DNA of 30,865 nt from Bacilli bacterium (GCA_016295795.1 JAEDKN010000009.1:1-30865); one strand, 5' to 3'. Positions 1 to 9,090 are shown, numbered from the stretch's first letter. Numbers and translations are program-made. Notes: generated from the sequence alone by a model not told the origin.

Positions 1-717
1 TTACCCTAAATTACTATATACATTTTGAACATCATCTATATCTTCCAAAGCATCTATCAAGTTTTGTACTTTTTCTGATTGTTCATCATCAAGTTCAACT
101 AAATTATTAGCAACAAACGTAACCTCGCTTGTTATAAATTCTTTAACTCCCATACTTTCTAGCGCTTCTTTTACTTTAATAAAATCTTCTACGCCAGTAT
201 ATATCTCATAATTGTCTTCATTAACTATAAAATCAAGTGCGCCATTATCAAGACAAGCCATCATAGCTTCATCCTCATCAACAGATTTATCTGTTACAAT
301 AACGCCTTTTCTTTCGAATAAATAACTAACTGAACCATCGGTACCTAAGTTACCACCTCTTTTAGTTAACGTTGATCTAACAAGCATAGCAGTTCTGTTT
401 CTATTATCAGTTAAACAATCAATCATTAACGCTACTCCACTAGGCCCATATCCTTCATATCTAACTGATTCATAATCCTCGCCATTTCCACCACCAATTG
501 CTTTATCAATAGCTTTCTGAATATTGTCTTTTGGCATATTGTTACTTCTTGCTTTTTCTAACACTGCTCGTAAATTAGGATTATCATCTGGATTTCCATT
601 AGTCCCTTTCGCAGCTACATAAATCTCTTTTGCAATTTTTTGAAAAATCTTTCCTCTAGCTGCATCCAATTCACCTTTTTTTCTATGGATTGTTGCCCAT
701 TTTGAATGTCCACTCAT
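1..717 (-). CDS. yebC: YebC/PmpR family protein (TACO1-like)
   Basis: A 238-residue protein of the usual family length. It opens with MSGHSKWATIHRKK and contains the family signatures KGTNGNPDDNPNLR near residues 45-58 and YEGYGPSGVA near 85-100. Family knowledge: YebC proteins were long described as DNA-binding regulators, and some members (with mitochondrial TACO1) act in translation of difficult sequences; which role applies here cannot be told from sequence. The start at 717 is chosen because TAGGAGTGAG lies just upstream; an in-frame ATG at 744 would lie inside tadC and has no binding site. Only 10 bases separate it from the tadC stop, so it is probably the last gene read from the Tad operon transcript. 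The TAA stop occupies bases 1-3, so the gene is complete. Confidence 0.95.
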   Translation of the reverse strand: MSGHSKWATIHRKKGELDAARGKIFQKIAKEIYVAAKGTNGNPDDNPNLRAVLEKARSNNMPKDNIQKAIDKAIGGGNGEDYESVRYEGYGPSGVALMIDCLTDNRNRTAMLVRSTLTKRGGNLGTDGSVSYLFERKGVIVTDKSVDEDEAMMACLDNGALDFIVNEDNYEIYTGVEDFIKVKEALESMGVKEFITSEVTFVANNLVELDDEQSEKVQNLIDALEDIDDVQNVYSNLG

Positions 718-727
718 AAACTCACTC

Positions 728-1432
728 CTAACTAAAATAATCAATTATTACTGGGGATAAAATCAAAAGTAATAGTAAAGGAATAAAGAAGATTACCGAT
801 ATTACAGAAACTTTTAATGGAATCTTGTTTATTTTTGCTTTTGTTCTCATTATTTGTCTATCTCTTATATAATCTATTTGGTTATACATAGTTTCAATAA
901 TACTATTACCAAAAATATTTGATTGTGAGATATTTAAAATAATATTATTTATAGTATCAGAAGGTATTCTAAGTTTTAAACTTTCTAAAGCCTCATTAAG
1001 CCCTTTACCATACTTTACCTCTTCCAATGCTTTTTTAAATTCTCCAGATAATTCAGAATCAATATTATTCGCAGTTAACTCTAAAGCGGTTTTTAGATTT
1101 CTACCCGTTTCAAGTGATAACGTTAACACCTCGAAAAAATACATTGCTTCATTATCCAGCTTTTCAGCCCTTTTTTCAACCTTTTTATCTATGAAAATCT
1201 TAGGCAAAAACCAAAAATATAAAAAAGTAACAATCGGAGCGATAATATACCCAAATTCCAAAAAATATAATAGCACAAAAAATAATAAAATGGAAGAAAT
1301 CAATCTAATATTTAAGAAAATAACCGCATCATAACTATCTTTATATCCTAATAAGTTTATTTTCTTCTGATATTTATTTACAGTTTCTTCAGAATAAATT
1401 TTATGAGCCGTATTTAATTTTTTCTTTTTCAT
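728..1432 (-). CDS. tadC: Tad pilus inner-membrane platform protein TadC (T2SSF domain)
   Basis: A 234-residue membrane protein. It has a charged N-terminus, a hydrophobic pair at about residues 45-82, a cytoplasmic helical T2SSF domain at about 90-185 (FFEVLTLSLETGRNLKTALE, then KYGKGLNEALESL), and a C-terminal membrane segment at about 207-230. This is the arrangement of TadC, which with TadB forms the inner-membrane platform of Tad (type IVc) pili. It follows tadB with a 4-base gap and precedes yebC, all on the same strand. The length is slightly short for TadC, with no sign of truncation. The family call is firm; the TadC rather than TadB assignment rests on gene order and size. Confidence 0.87.
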   Translation of the reverse strand: MKKKKLNTAHKIYSEETVNKYQKKINLLGYKDSYDAVIFLNIRLISSILLFFVLLYFLEFGYIIAPIVTFLYFWFLPKIFIDKKVEKRAEKLDNEAMYFFEVLTLSLETGRNLKTALELTANNIDSELSGEFKKALEEVKYGKGLNEALESLKLRIPSDTINNIILNISQSNIFGNSIIETMYNQIDYIRDRQIMRTKAKINKIPLKVSVISVIFFIPLLLLLILSPVIIDYFS

Positions 1433-1436
1433 AAAA

Positions 1437-2447
1437 TCATCCTTTCATACTTACTATTTTTCTTATAATAAAAATATATGTAAAATAAATTACTAGTATC
1501 AATATCAATATCATTATTCCAATTGATGTATTAAAAAGTGGTGAAAAATACTTAGGATTTAATAAAAGTATTATAAGAGATAAAATTGGAGGAATTGAAA
1601 TCAATATTTTGTATATTGCGTTTGCAGATGCAGAAAGAGCACCAAGTTCTTCTTTTAACTTTTTCCTTGTGAATGCATTTCTTTCAACAGATGCAAAAAC
1701 CTGAACTATATTTCCTCCTGTTTTATTTAAAACAGATAACGATGTTGTAATATATCTAGCCTCTTCAGTGTTTACTCTCTTTGCAAAGCGTTCAAATACT
1801 AGGTCCATATCAAGACCAAAGCTTATATCTATATACATTTTTCTAAACTCATCTGAAATAGGTCCCTCTAATTCATCAGACACCATATAAATTGCTTGCA
1901 TAATACTAAGTCCGGATTTAAATGAGTTGTTCATTATAATTATAGCTTTTAACATATCTTTTTCAATTTGAACTTTCCTTATTTTTTCCCTGGAGCTCCA
2001 ATAAATATCTGGAATAAAGAACGCAACTAAAAACACTGTTAAAAGCTGCATAAAAGTTACTGACTCATATCTAAAAACATCGGATAATATTATGACAAGC
2101 ATTCCTATAATTCCACACATAAATTTACTTGAAATATAATCCATGCTATTTTCTCTAACAACTTTAGAATTATCTACATATTTTTCATATTTCTTACTAT
2201 AATTTTTAAGAACTTTACTCTTTGAAAAATATAAAGAAAGTTTTTTTCTATATTTATAATATAAGGCTTTAATCTTATCTAGAAAAGGCATTTCCTCATT
2301 TCTTAGAGGTTGTACACAAAACCTTTTAAATCTTTTTTCTAATGTAGTAGATCTATTAAGTCTAAGAAACCATATCACAATGCATAATAATAACAATATT
2401 ATAACAACTTGTATAACAAATAAATTAAAGTTATATCCATTTTGCAT
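1437..2447 (-). CDS. tadB: Tad pilus inner-membrane platform protein TadB (T2SSF domain)
   Basis: A 336-residue protein with an N-terminal membrane helix (about residues 8-28), two helices around 110-150, a T2SSF domain around 165-270 and a C-terminal helix pair ending near 330. Within T2SSF the segment IIIMNNSFKSGLSIMQAIYM and the later SVLNKTGGNIVQVF are typical of the TadB/GspF fold. TadB partners TadC as the platform driven by the TadA ATPase. The start has GGAAG seven bases upstream. It lies 17 bases after tadA in the same operon. No prepilin or TadV prepilin peptidase is visible in this window, so the pilus set is incomplete here. Confidence 0.9.
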   Translation of the reverse strand: MQNGYNFNLFVIQVVIILLLLCIVIWFLRLNRSTTLEKRFKRFCVQPLRNEEMPFLDKIKALYYKYRKKLSLYFSKSKVLKNYSKKYEKYVDNSKVVRENSMDYISSKFMCGIIGMLVIILSDVFRYESVTFMQLLTVFLVAFFIPDIYWSSREKIRKVQIEKDMLKAIIIMNNSFKSGLSIMQAIYMVSDELEGPISDEFRKMYIDISFGLDMDLVFERFAKRVNTEEARYITTSLSVLNKTGGNIVQVFASVERNAFTRKKLKEELGALSASANAIYKILISIPPILSLIILLLNPKYFSPLFNTSIGIMILILILVIYFTYIFIIRKIVSMKG

Positions 2448-2464
2448 TGTATCACTTCCTTATA

Positions 2465-3853
2465 TTATTTTCTATCTTTTGAACTTTTCTTTTCAGTTTT
2501 TTTGATGTGTCTTTCTACTTCCTCAAATATGTCATCAACACTATCTACTCCTCGATTTTTTATTTTGCTATAAACTTTAGGTATATAACTGTATAAAACA
2601 AATTCACCATTTATTTCACCAGTTTCAGTAAGACCATTTTGATTGAAAGCAAAAATCTCTTTTAAAATAATATTTTCTCCATCAAAACCAACAATTTCTG
2701 AAATAGATGTTACTTTTCTTCTACCATCAGATAACCTCTCTATATTAACAACAATATCAAGTGCTTTTTCTATATATCCTCTTATAGCTTTAAGTGGAAT
2801 ATCCATTTCACTCATAAGTATCATTGTTTCTAGTCTATTTAAAGCATCCGCAGGCGAATTAGCATGTAGTGTAGTTAAAGATCCATCATGTCCAGTATTC
2901 ATGGCTTGTAACATATCAAACGCTTCTTTTCCACGGACCTCACCAACTATTATTCTATCCGGTCTCATACGTAGTGAGTTTCTAACCAAATCTCTTATTG
3001 TTACTTCCCCATCGTTTTCATAATTAACATTTCTAGTTTCTAATGAAATAACATGTTCCTGTTTTAATTTCAATTCGACAGCATCCTCAATAGTTATAAT
3101 TCTCTCATTAGGGCTTATAAAATTAGATAATATATTAAGAAGTGTAGTTTTACCACTACCAGTTCCTCCACATACAATAATATTTAACTTTGCCTCAACA
3201 CATGCCTGTAAAAACCTTGCCATATATGGAGTAAGTGTACCATTACCTATTAAAGTTTCAATATTATCCATGCTTTTTTTGAATTTACGAATTGTTAGTA
3301 CAGGGCCTTTTATAGATAGTGGTGGAATAATTGCGTTAATTCTTGATCCATCAGGTAAATGAGAATCAACCATAGGATTAGATGAATCTATAGTCCTTCC
3401 TAAAGGTTGCACAATTCTTTGTATAGTTCTTATTATATGATCATCATTAATAAATGATACTGTTTCATCCCTTAATAATTGTCCATCAACTTCTATATAT
3501 ATTTCATTTGGACTATTTACCATAATTTCAGTGACACTTTCATCATCTAAAAGTTCAGTTATTGGTCCATATCCATTTATTTCGTTTTCAATCAAATTAA
3601 ATAAATGATTTCTTTCTACATTAGACAAATCATATCCCTCAGTTATTATATCTATTTCTTCGTTAATATACTGAGTAAGTAATTTATCATCAGGAATTTG
3701 GTTATCTATTAATTCTTGAATAATTGTATCCCTAAACTTATCTAAAAGTTTCTTGTCTTTAAATATATCATAATCGTTTAAATGTTCTTGATAATTAGAT
3801 TGTGATTCATAATCTATTTGAAATTCATCTAACCAATTATTTTTCTTCATCAT
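2465..3853 (-). CDS. tadA: Tad pilus assembly ATPase TadA/CpaF
   Basis: A CpaF-type secretion ATPase of about 462 residues, which powers Tad pilus extension and probably retraction. It has an N-terminal helical region, the NTD2-like segment GYGPITELLDDESVTEIMVN (about 95-114), Walker A GGTGSGKTT (about 229-237), and Walker B/His-box RIIVGEVRGKEAFDMLQAMN leading to GHDGSLTTLHANS (about 300-335). All catalytic motifs look intact. The start chosen (ATG at 3853) has GGGAG six bases upstream; ATG codons at 3859 and 3850 are alternatives. It overlaps the end of cpaE by 17 bases, so translation is probably coupled. The C-terminal tail is Lys/Ser rich (KKTEKKSSKD). Confidence 0.95.
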   Translation of the reverse strand: MMKKNNWLDEFQIDYESQSNYQEHLNDYDIFKDKKLLDKFRDTIIQELIDNQIPDDKLLTQYINEEIDIITEGYDLSNVERNHLFNLIENEINGYGPITELLDDESVTEIMVNSPNEIYIEVDGQLLRDETVSFINDDHIIRTIQRIVQPLGRTIDSSNPMVDSHLPDGSRINAIIPPLSIKGPVLTIRKFKKSMDNIETLIGNGTLTPYMARFLQACVEAKLNIIVCGGTGSGKTTLLNILSNFISPNERIITIEDAVELKLKQEHVISLETRNVNYENDGEVTIRDLVRNSLRMRPDRIIVGEVRGKEAFDMLQAMNTGHDGSLTTLHANSPADALNRLETMILMSEMDIPLKAIRGYIEKALDIVVNIERLSDGRRKVTSISEIVGFDGENIILKEIFAFNQNGLTETGEINGEFVLYSYIPKVYSKIKNRGVDSVDDIFEEVERHIKKTEKKSSKDRK

Positions 3854-4643
3854 CACCATCTCCCTTCTTGCTTATTTCTAGCAATTTAAGAGCTAGTTTT
3901 TCTACTTCTTTATAACTTCTCCTAGAAGTGGTTTTAAGTCTAGTGAGTATTTTCATAAGTGAACCATCCATTATATATGAATCATAATTTTTTATATACA
4001 CTCCTGATGGAATAATATAATCAATATTAGCTTTTATAATACCTTTTATATCGTAAGTTGAAAAATATTTTTTTCTATCATCTAAGGCATTGTTTAAAAC
4101 CAACGTTAAATTATCAACTCCTACATTTTTACAAATAGAGATAAAGGTCTTTGTCCCTTTTAAATCTATTGCATCGTTTGTGAAAACATTTACTAATTTA
4201 TCCGAATATTCAAACGCAATCATATTATGTGCATCCAAAATATGATTAGTATCAATTAAAATCACATCATAATAACTATTTAAATTATTGAATATTATTT
4301 CAAGAGAGTTTATATCTATTTTACCAGCTTGTCTTGGATCTTTTGGAGCAGCCAATATATCTATATTATCATCATAATGAGTTATATACTCACCATTTGT
4401 TATTCCTTTAAATCTATTGTTAGTAATATCATCAAATACGTTATAGATACTATTTTTTACATCAGCATTTAAAGAAAATGCAATACTACCGGAATACAAA
4501 TCCAAATCTATTAATAACACTTTTTTATTCAAATTTTTATAAACAGCTGCCAAAAGAAGTGTAGTTGCGGTCTTACCAACTCCACCTTTCATAGAAGTTA
4601 TTGTAATAATTTTCCCCTTTTTCTCTTTTAACACGGTTATCAC
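3837..4643 (-). CDS. cpaE: CpaE/TadZ-like ParA/MinD-family ATPase
   Basis: A 268-residue P-loop ATPase with a deviant Walker A, SMKGGVGKTATT (about residues 17-28), followed by LLIDLDLYSG (Walker A-prime) and VILIDTNH. These mark the ParA/MinD superfamily. In Tad operons this gene is CpaE/TadZ, which places the pilus machine in the cell. The receiver-like N-terminal domain found in many CpaE proteins is absent: the ATPase domain begins about ten residues after the start. The predicted start is GTG (4643); a second GTG at 4634 is possible, and neither has a strong binding site. It lies 10 bases after the TadF-like gene and overlaps tadA. Confidence 0.88.
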   Translation of the reverse strand: MITVLKEKKGKIITITSMKGGVGKTATTLLLAAVYKNLNKKVLLIDLDLYSGSIAFSLNADVKNSIYNVFDDITNNRFKGITNGEYITHYDDNIDILAAPKDPRQAGKIDINSLEIIFNNLNSYYDVILIDTNHILDAHNMIAFEYSDKLVNVFTNDAIDLKGTKTFISICKNVGVDNLTLVLNNALDDRKKYFSTYDIKGIIKANIDYIIPSGVYIKNYDSYIMDGSLMKILTRLKTTSRRSYKEVEKLALKLLEISKKGDGDDEEK

Positions 4644-4653
4644 ACTCTCTTCA

Positions 4654-4983
4654 TTATTTTTCTATAACTACTGTTACATCATAGTAATCTCTACCAATAA
4701 TTTTTCCAAATATTGTTTTTACTCTCTTTACCATCTTAATTTGTACTTTATCGTTTTCTTCTTTTACATCAACATCTATATCTTCATCATTTTTAGATAT
4801 TATATTCTTTATATTTTCCTCATCAAATTCTTGCGACGATTCTAGAGCCATATTAGCTAAATTTTGCATCCTATTTTTTTCATAATTAGCATTAGTAACA
4901 TCCAATACATAAGCAATAAATAAAATAATAATAGGTAAAAATAAGACGAAAATAACTAATGTTTGTCCTCTATTGTTGTGCAT
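4654..4983 (-). CDS. TadE/TadF-like pseudopilin
   Basis: A 109-residue protein beginning MHNNRGQTLVIFVLFLPIII: a basic hexapeptide ending in Gly-Gln, then one long hydrophobic helix (about 8-28). This is the class III signal sequence of TadE/TadF pseudopilins, cleaved after Gly6. The helix is followed by ANYEKNRMQNLANMALESSQ and a charged C-terminal half. Position +5 of the mature protein, usually Glu in prepilins, is Ile here, whereas the upstream paralogue keeps Glu. It overlaps tadE by 14 bases. Family knowledge: these minor pilins prime or stabilise the Tad fibre. The TadF label is by position and size only. Confidence 0.75.
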   Translation of the reverse strand: MHNNRGQTLVIFVLFLPIIILFIAYVLDVTNANYEKNRMQNLANMALESSQEFDEENIKNIISKNDEDIDVDVKEENDKVQIKMVKRVKTIFGKIIGRDYYDVTVVIEK

Positions 4984-5344
4984 AATTTATCACTCTTTCT
5001 GTGGTTGCTTTATATGGATATCCCAGTATTAAATTAAGCCCCGGAGTTATAGTTTTAACATCGCTCGTTAATCGTATTGTCATGTAATCACTATCATTAC
5101 TAAATACCAATTCAACATCGATTTTAATATCAGAGTCTTCATTAACAGCACTTTTAATTTTTTCATATAAATCGACTCCATCAGCAGTAGACTTTGCCAC
5201 TTCATAAGCATCATTTATTTTATTTTCTAATTGGCTTTTTCTAACTAATATCGTGCCAAAATCAATGATTGAAAATAACAACATAATAAGAATTGGTAAT
5301 ACTAATACGAATTCTATCAAAGCTTGACCACGCCTATTCTTCAT
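4970..5344 (-). CDS. tadE: TadE-like pseudopilin
   Basis: A 124-residue minor pilin and the first gene of the Tad operon. The N-terminus MKNRRGQALIEFVLVLPIL has the TadE class III signal: basic residues, cleavage after Gly6, and Glu at mature position +5. A hydrophobic helix runs to about residue 32, followed by an extracytoplasmic domain with alternating beta-like segments. The GGGGA ribosome binding site is seven bases before the ATG, and an extended -10 promoter lies just upstream. The operon continues through five more pilus genes into yebC. The major Flp pilin is not encoded in this window. Confidence 0.85.
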   Translation of the reverse strand: MKNRRGQALIEFVLVLPILIMLLFSIIDFGTILVRKSQLENKINDAYEVAKSTADGVDLYEKIKSAVNEDSDIKIDVELVFSNDSDYMTIRLTSDVKTITPGLNLILGYPYKATTERVINYAQQ

Positions 5345-5374
5345 CTTACCATCCCCTATTATTTATCATATATC

Positions 5375-5383
5375 ATTATACCA
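5375..5383 (-). promoter_or_regulatory. Extended -10 promoter of the Tad operon
   Basis: On the minus strand TGGTATAAT, a consensus -10 with the extended TGn element, stands about 30 bases before tadE. No good -35 is seen at 16-18 bases, which is common for extended -10 promoters. The preceding gene, dnaE, ends in its own terminator (5522-5551), so the pilus genes need a promoter here. Bases 5384-5520 show no gene and no other clear element. Confidence 0.55.
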
Positions 5384-5521
5384 TAGCATTTTTAAAAAAG
5401 GAATATATAAAATGACAAAGAAAAAAATGTAAATTATTTAGTTAACTACTATTTAAATTATAATGAGAACTTACTTGTGAACTTTCTAAATCAAGTCATG
5501 GTCTTTACCAAAGAATTTAGT

Positions 5522-5551
5522 AAAATCAAAAAAGTCGAAAAATTCGACTTT
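5522..5551 (-). terminator. Intrinsic terminator of dnaE
   Basis: Minus strand: a 9-bp stem AAAGTCGAA/TTCGACTTT (arms 5531-5539 and 5543-5551) with a 3-base loop, followed by a T-rich tail (TTTGATTTT). It starts 7 bases after the dnaE stop. Confidence 0.85.
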
Positions 5552-5557
5552 ATATTA

Positions 5558-8491
5558 TTATAATTTTTCTATTTCGTTTACTACAACTTGATATTTATCA
5601 AATCTTTTTTGAACTTGACCCTTTATCAACGCAATTTCTCCTTTATCAAGGTCTTTATACTTTGAATAAACTTTAGGGAACAATGTCAAATCTGCTTGAG
5701 CTGTATCATCACTAGCTAGGAAAAACGCCATTCTATCATTATTCTTAGTATTTACTACCCTAACCTTTTCAATCATAACAACAATATTTATATTCTTATT
5801 AAAATATTTTGGAACATCCTCTAAATTTATAATGTTATCCACTCTTGATTTATAAATGGTAGTTGGATGATCACTCAAATAAAACCCAAAACATTCTTTT
5901 TCATTTGCAAGAAGCTCACTTTTTGAGAATTCTTCTTTTATTTCTATCTCAGGCTTTATAACAAAATCAGGATCCAAATCTTTGGTTAATATTGCATAAT
6001 TAATCAAATTATCTAAATTATAATAAAGTGTTTGTTTATTAAATCCAAAAGAATCAAAACAAGATGCATCTATTAACGATTCTAATGTTGACTTATTTAC
6101 ATTCCTAGATAAAATCTTCGAAAAGCAATCATAAATATCATTAAATCCATTTCCTCTTGAATTTATGATGTCTTTGCACGTTACAATTCCAACATTCTTT
6201 ATATTAGAAATTGGAAATATTATTCCATTTTCAACAACTTTGTATTTATTAGTACTGATATTTATGTCTGGCAACAAAATATTTATTCCTAACTTTCTTG
6301 CTTCATTTATGTATTCTAGGGTCTTTGTCTCACTTCCTATTACAGAAGATAGAAGATTACTAAAGAAATACTTAGGATACTTAGCTTTCAAATAAGCCAT
6401 CTTATAAGCAACAATTGAATAACACACTGAATGTGATTTGTTGAATCCATAATTAGCAAAATTTAAAATCAAGTCAAAAATCTTTTTTGAGATTTCTTTG
6501 CTATAACCACGATTGATGCTTCCCTCTATGAACTTTACTTCTTCGCTTTTTAATAATTCCATATTTTTTTTGCTCATTGCTCGTCTTAGTATATCTGCTT
6601 CCCCCAACGAAAAACCAGCCATAGAAGCAGCGATTTGCATTATTTGTTCTTGATAAATAATAATACCATATGTAGAAGATAATATATCTTTTAATGAATT
6701 ATCTATATACTCTACTTTCTCTAGCCCATGCTTTCTCCTAATATAAGAATCTATATTCACTGCAGGTCCTGGCCTAAATAAGGCAATCGCAGCAAAGATA
6801 TCTTCTATTGTATTAGGTTTTAATTTTCTTAAGAAATTTTTCATTCCATCTGATTCGAATTGAAATATACCGCAGGTGTCAGCCTGTTCAAATATTTTCA
6901 AGGTATCTTTATCATTTAACGGAATATCAGAAAAATTAATCTTTATTCCCTCATATTTTTCTATATCTTCCATTATATTCATTATTGTAGTAAGATTTTT
7001 TATTCCTAAAAAATCCATTTTAAGAAGTCCCAATTCCTCTAAGTATTCCATGGTATATCCGCTTACATACATATCGTCATTTTTTACCAGTGGTATAACA
7101 GTATCTAAATCCACTCTACTCATTACAACACCAGCTGCATGCGTTGATATATGACGTGGAAATCCTTCTATTAAAGAAGAAACTTCATATAACAAAGAAA
7201 GCTTTTCTGTGCTTTTTATTATATTTCTAAAATTTTCATCATTTTCATAAAAATCTTTTAATTTCAGTTTAGTTACAGTTGGAATTTTTTTACAAAGAGT
7301 ATCTGTGGTTTTTATTGGAATATTTAATACTCTGCCAACATCTCTTAATACCAATTTTGCTGCCATAGTCCCAAATGTTATTATTCCACTTACTCTTTTT
7401 TCTCCATATTTTTGCTTCACATATTCAATAATTTGTCCACGGTAAATGTCAGGAAAATCAGTATCTATATCTGGCATACTAATTCTTTCTGGATTTAAAA
7501 ATCTTTCAAATAACAAATCATATTTTATAGGATCTATATCTGTTATCCCCAAAGAATACGCAACCAAACTTCCAGCAGCACTACCACGACCAGGTCCAAC
7601 TAGAATATTGTTTTTCTTAGCATATTTGATGAAATCATATACAACTAAAAAATAATTTGAAAATCCCATTTTCTTTATTACTTCTAATTCATACATCAAA
7701 CGTCTTTTATATTTATCTGGAACATTATTATCAAGTCTTTTATTTAATCCTTTTATACTTAGCTTTGTTATATATTCATCACTATCAATATTCTCGTTAT
7801 ATATAGGTAATAAATTATCATTTTTTACAAGTTCTAAATTACACATATCACTAATAATATTAGTATTGTTTAAAGCAGTACTACTAACAAGATTAAAAGC
7901 TTCTTTACCTAAAGGATAATTATAATTATCTTTGAAATAAACATCATCACTTATCGTTTTAGAATCCCTAATCATAAATAAATATTTTATATATTTCTCA
8001 TGTGCTTTATCTAAATATAAGATTTTATTTATAAAAACAATATTATTAGTTATAATTAATGCTTCTTTTTCTTCTTTACTATTCAAAATACCAATATATA
8101 AAGTATCATAAATTGGCTTTAGTTCTTCATATATGTCTAAATCCTTGTATGGTAAAATCGTTACCAATTCTTTATTAAAATTGGATAAATCCTCTTTTGT
8201 AACCGGTCTTTCACTTAAAATTGTAGATAATTTTATTAAACTTTTATATCCTTCATAATTTTTAGCATATAATAATATATTACTATCATTATATTTAACA
8301 TCTAAACCAATAATTGGTTTTATTTTATTTTGAATGCACTTATTATAAAAGACCTTTGTAGAAGTTAAACTATCATCACAAGTAGCTAACGATTTGATAT
8401 CGTGCTTTGTTGCATAATTAATCAAAGAATCAATGGATACTAAACTAGATAAAAGGGAATAATTAGTTTTTATATATAAATTTGTAAACAT
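5558..8491 (-). CDS. dnaE: DNA polymerase III alpha subunit DnaE
   Basis: A C-family replicative polymerase of 977 residues, shorter than B. subtilis DnaE (about 1,115) and closer to mollicute-sized versions. The order is PHP domain (1-about 200), palm with GPGRGSAAGSLVAY (299-312) and PDIDTDF (340-346, the two catalytic Asp), thumb/fingers with the third Asp in LLKMDFLG, an HhH region, and an OB domain at about 880-960. The PHP domain is degenerate: the usual HxH before YSLL is replaced by KTN (8-10), so it should not bind metals or proofread. Family knowledge: DnaE alpha lacks its own exonuclease and extends primers at the fork. AAGGAGGG is 5 bases before the ATG. It is divergent from rpmB. 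Confidence 0.95.
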   Translation of the reverse strand: MFTNLYIKTNYSLLSSLVSIDSLINYATKHDIKSLATCDDSLTSTKVFYNKCIQNKIKPIIGLDVKYNDSNILLYAKNYEGYKSLIKLSTILSERPVTKEDLSNFNKELVTILPYKDLDIYEELKPIYDTLYIGILNSKEEKEALIITNNIVFINKILYLDKAHEKYIKYLFMIRDSKTISDDVYFKDNYNYPLGKEAFNLVSSTALNNTNIISDMCNLELVKNDNLLPIYNENIDSDEYITKLSIKGLNKRLDNNVPDKYKRRLMYELEVIKKMGFSNYFLVVYDFIKYAKKNNILVGPGRGSAAGSLVAYSLGITDIDPIKYDLLFERFLNPERISMPDIDTDFPDIYRGQIIEYVKQKYGEKRVSGIITFGTMAAKLVLRDVGRVLNIPIKTTDTLCKKIPTVTKLKLKDFYENDENFRNIIKSTEKLSLLYEVSSLIEGFPRHISTHAAGVVMSRVDLDTVIPLVKNDDMYVSGYTMEYLEELGLLKMDFLGIKNLTTIMNIMEDIEKYEGIKINFSDIPLNDKDTLKIFEQADTCGIFQFESDGMKNFLRKLKPNTIEDIFAAIALFRPGPAVNIDSYIRRKHGLEKVEYIDNSLKDILSSTYGIIIYQEQIMQIAASMAGFSLGEADILRRAMSKKNMELLKSEEVKFIEGSINRGYSKEISKKIFDLILNFANYGFNKSHSVCYSIVAYKMAYLKAKYPKYFFSNLLSSVIGSETKTLEYINEARKLGINILLPDINISTNKYKVVENGIIFPISNIKNVGIVTCKDIINSRGNGFNDIYDCFSKILSRNVNKSTLESLIDASCFDSFGFNKQTLYYNLDNLINYAILTKDLDPDFVIKPEIEIKEEFSKSELLANEKECFGFYLSDHPTTIYKSRVDNIINLEDVPKYFNKNINIVVMIEKVRVVNTKNNDRMAFFLASDDTAQADLTLFPKVYSKYKDLDKGEIALIKGQVQKRFDKYQVVVNEIEKL

Positions 8492-8510
8492 AACATCCCT
8501 CCTTAATACT

Positions 8511-8519
8511 AATATACCA
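8511..8519 (-). promoter_or_regulatory. Probable dnaE promoter (extended -10)
   Basis: Minus strand TGGTATATT, an extended -10 element, lies about 20 bases before the dnaE start, with no strong -35. It is back-to-back with the rpmB promoter in a 126-base divergent region. Confidence 0.4.
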
Positions 8520-8549
8520 CATATTTATACTTTTAAATACTAAAAATAT

Positions 8550-8578
8550 TTGACTAAATCAAAATAATATGTTAAAGT
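8550..8578 (+). promoter_or_regulatory. rpmB promoter
   Basis: TTGACT (8550-8555), a 17-base spacer and TAAAGT (8573-8578), correctly placed about 40 bases before the rpmB ATG. Confidence 0.6.
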
Positions 8579-8617
8579 TAATAAGCGAATAAATATGTAT
8601 TAAAGGAGGAATCTTTA

Positions 8618-8803
8618 ATGGCTATAAATGTAACTGGTAGAAAACCAAATTGTAAAGCAAGAAATAGATCACACGCTTTAAATAAAACTAACCGTAAACA
8701 AAAATTAAATCTTCAAGTTGTAAGATTAGCAGACGGAAGAAGAGTTAGAATAAGCAGTAAAGAAAAAAGAACAATATTTAAAGATGAAAAAGTAGCAGCA
8801 TAG
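8618..8803 (+). CDS. rpmB: Large ribosomal subunit protein bL28
   Basis: A 61-residue basic protein with the bL28 pattern: a VTGRKP motif at the N-terminus, RSHALNKTNRK (about 18-28), NLQVVRLADGRRVRI (about 31-45), then the SSKEKRT helix. Its length matches Bacillota bL28. AAAGGAGG is optimally spaced before the ATG, and a promoter is visible upstream. It is a single-gene unit on the plus strand, divergent from dnaE, ending before a bidirectional hairpin. The zinc-binding CxxC form is not used: the N-terminus carries no Cys pair, so this is the zinc-free type. Confidence 0.96.
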   Translation: MAINVTGRKPNCKARNRSHALNKTNRKQKLNLQVVRLADGRRVRISSKEKRTIFKDEKVAA

Positions 8804-8869
8804 TAATGTTGTTTTTTTTATTAAAAAATTCCAAAGATTATTGTTTCTTTATTACATATTTGTACTATC

Positions 8870-8900
8870 AAAAAAAGAACTTTCAACAAGTTCTCTTTTT
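8870..8900. terminator. Bidirectional terminator between rpmB and tRNA-Ile
   Basis: A 7-bp stem AGAACTT/AAGTTCT (8876-8882 and 8888-8894) with a 5-base loop, flanked by an A run on the left and CTTTTT on the right. It can therefore stop rpmB transcripts on the plus strand and the tRNA transcript on the minus strand. Confidence 0.7.
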
Positions 8901-8937
8901 ATATCAAAAATTCGAATAATTCGAACAAACTTCCTAA

Positions 8938-9014
<77 letters not shown>

Positions 9015-9042
9015 ATTAGAAACTTTTCAGTTGTACTTTTAC

Positions 9043-9071
9043 ATTCTATAATAAAATATAATAAAATGCAA
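9043..9071 (-). promoter_or_regulatory. Probable tRNA-Ile promoter
   Basis: Minus strand TTGCAT (9066-9071), a 17-base AT-only spacer, then TAGAAT (9043-9048), about 30 bases before the mature tRNA 5' end. The upstream gene ends at 9091 without a GC-rich terminator, so read-through is also possible. Confidence 0.4.
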
Positions 9072-9090
9072 GTTTTTTTTGAAAAAATTT

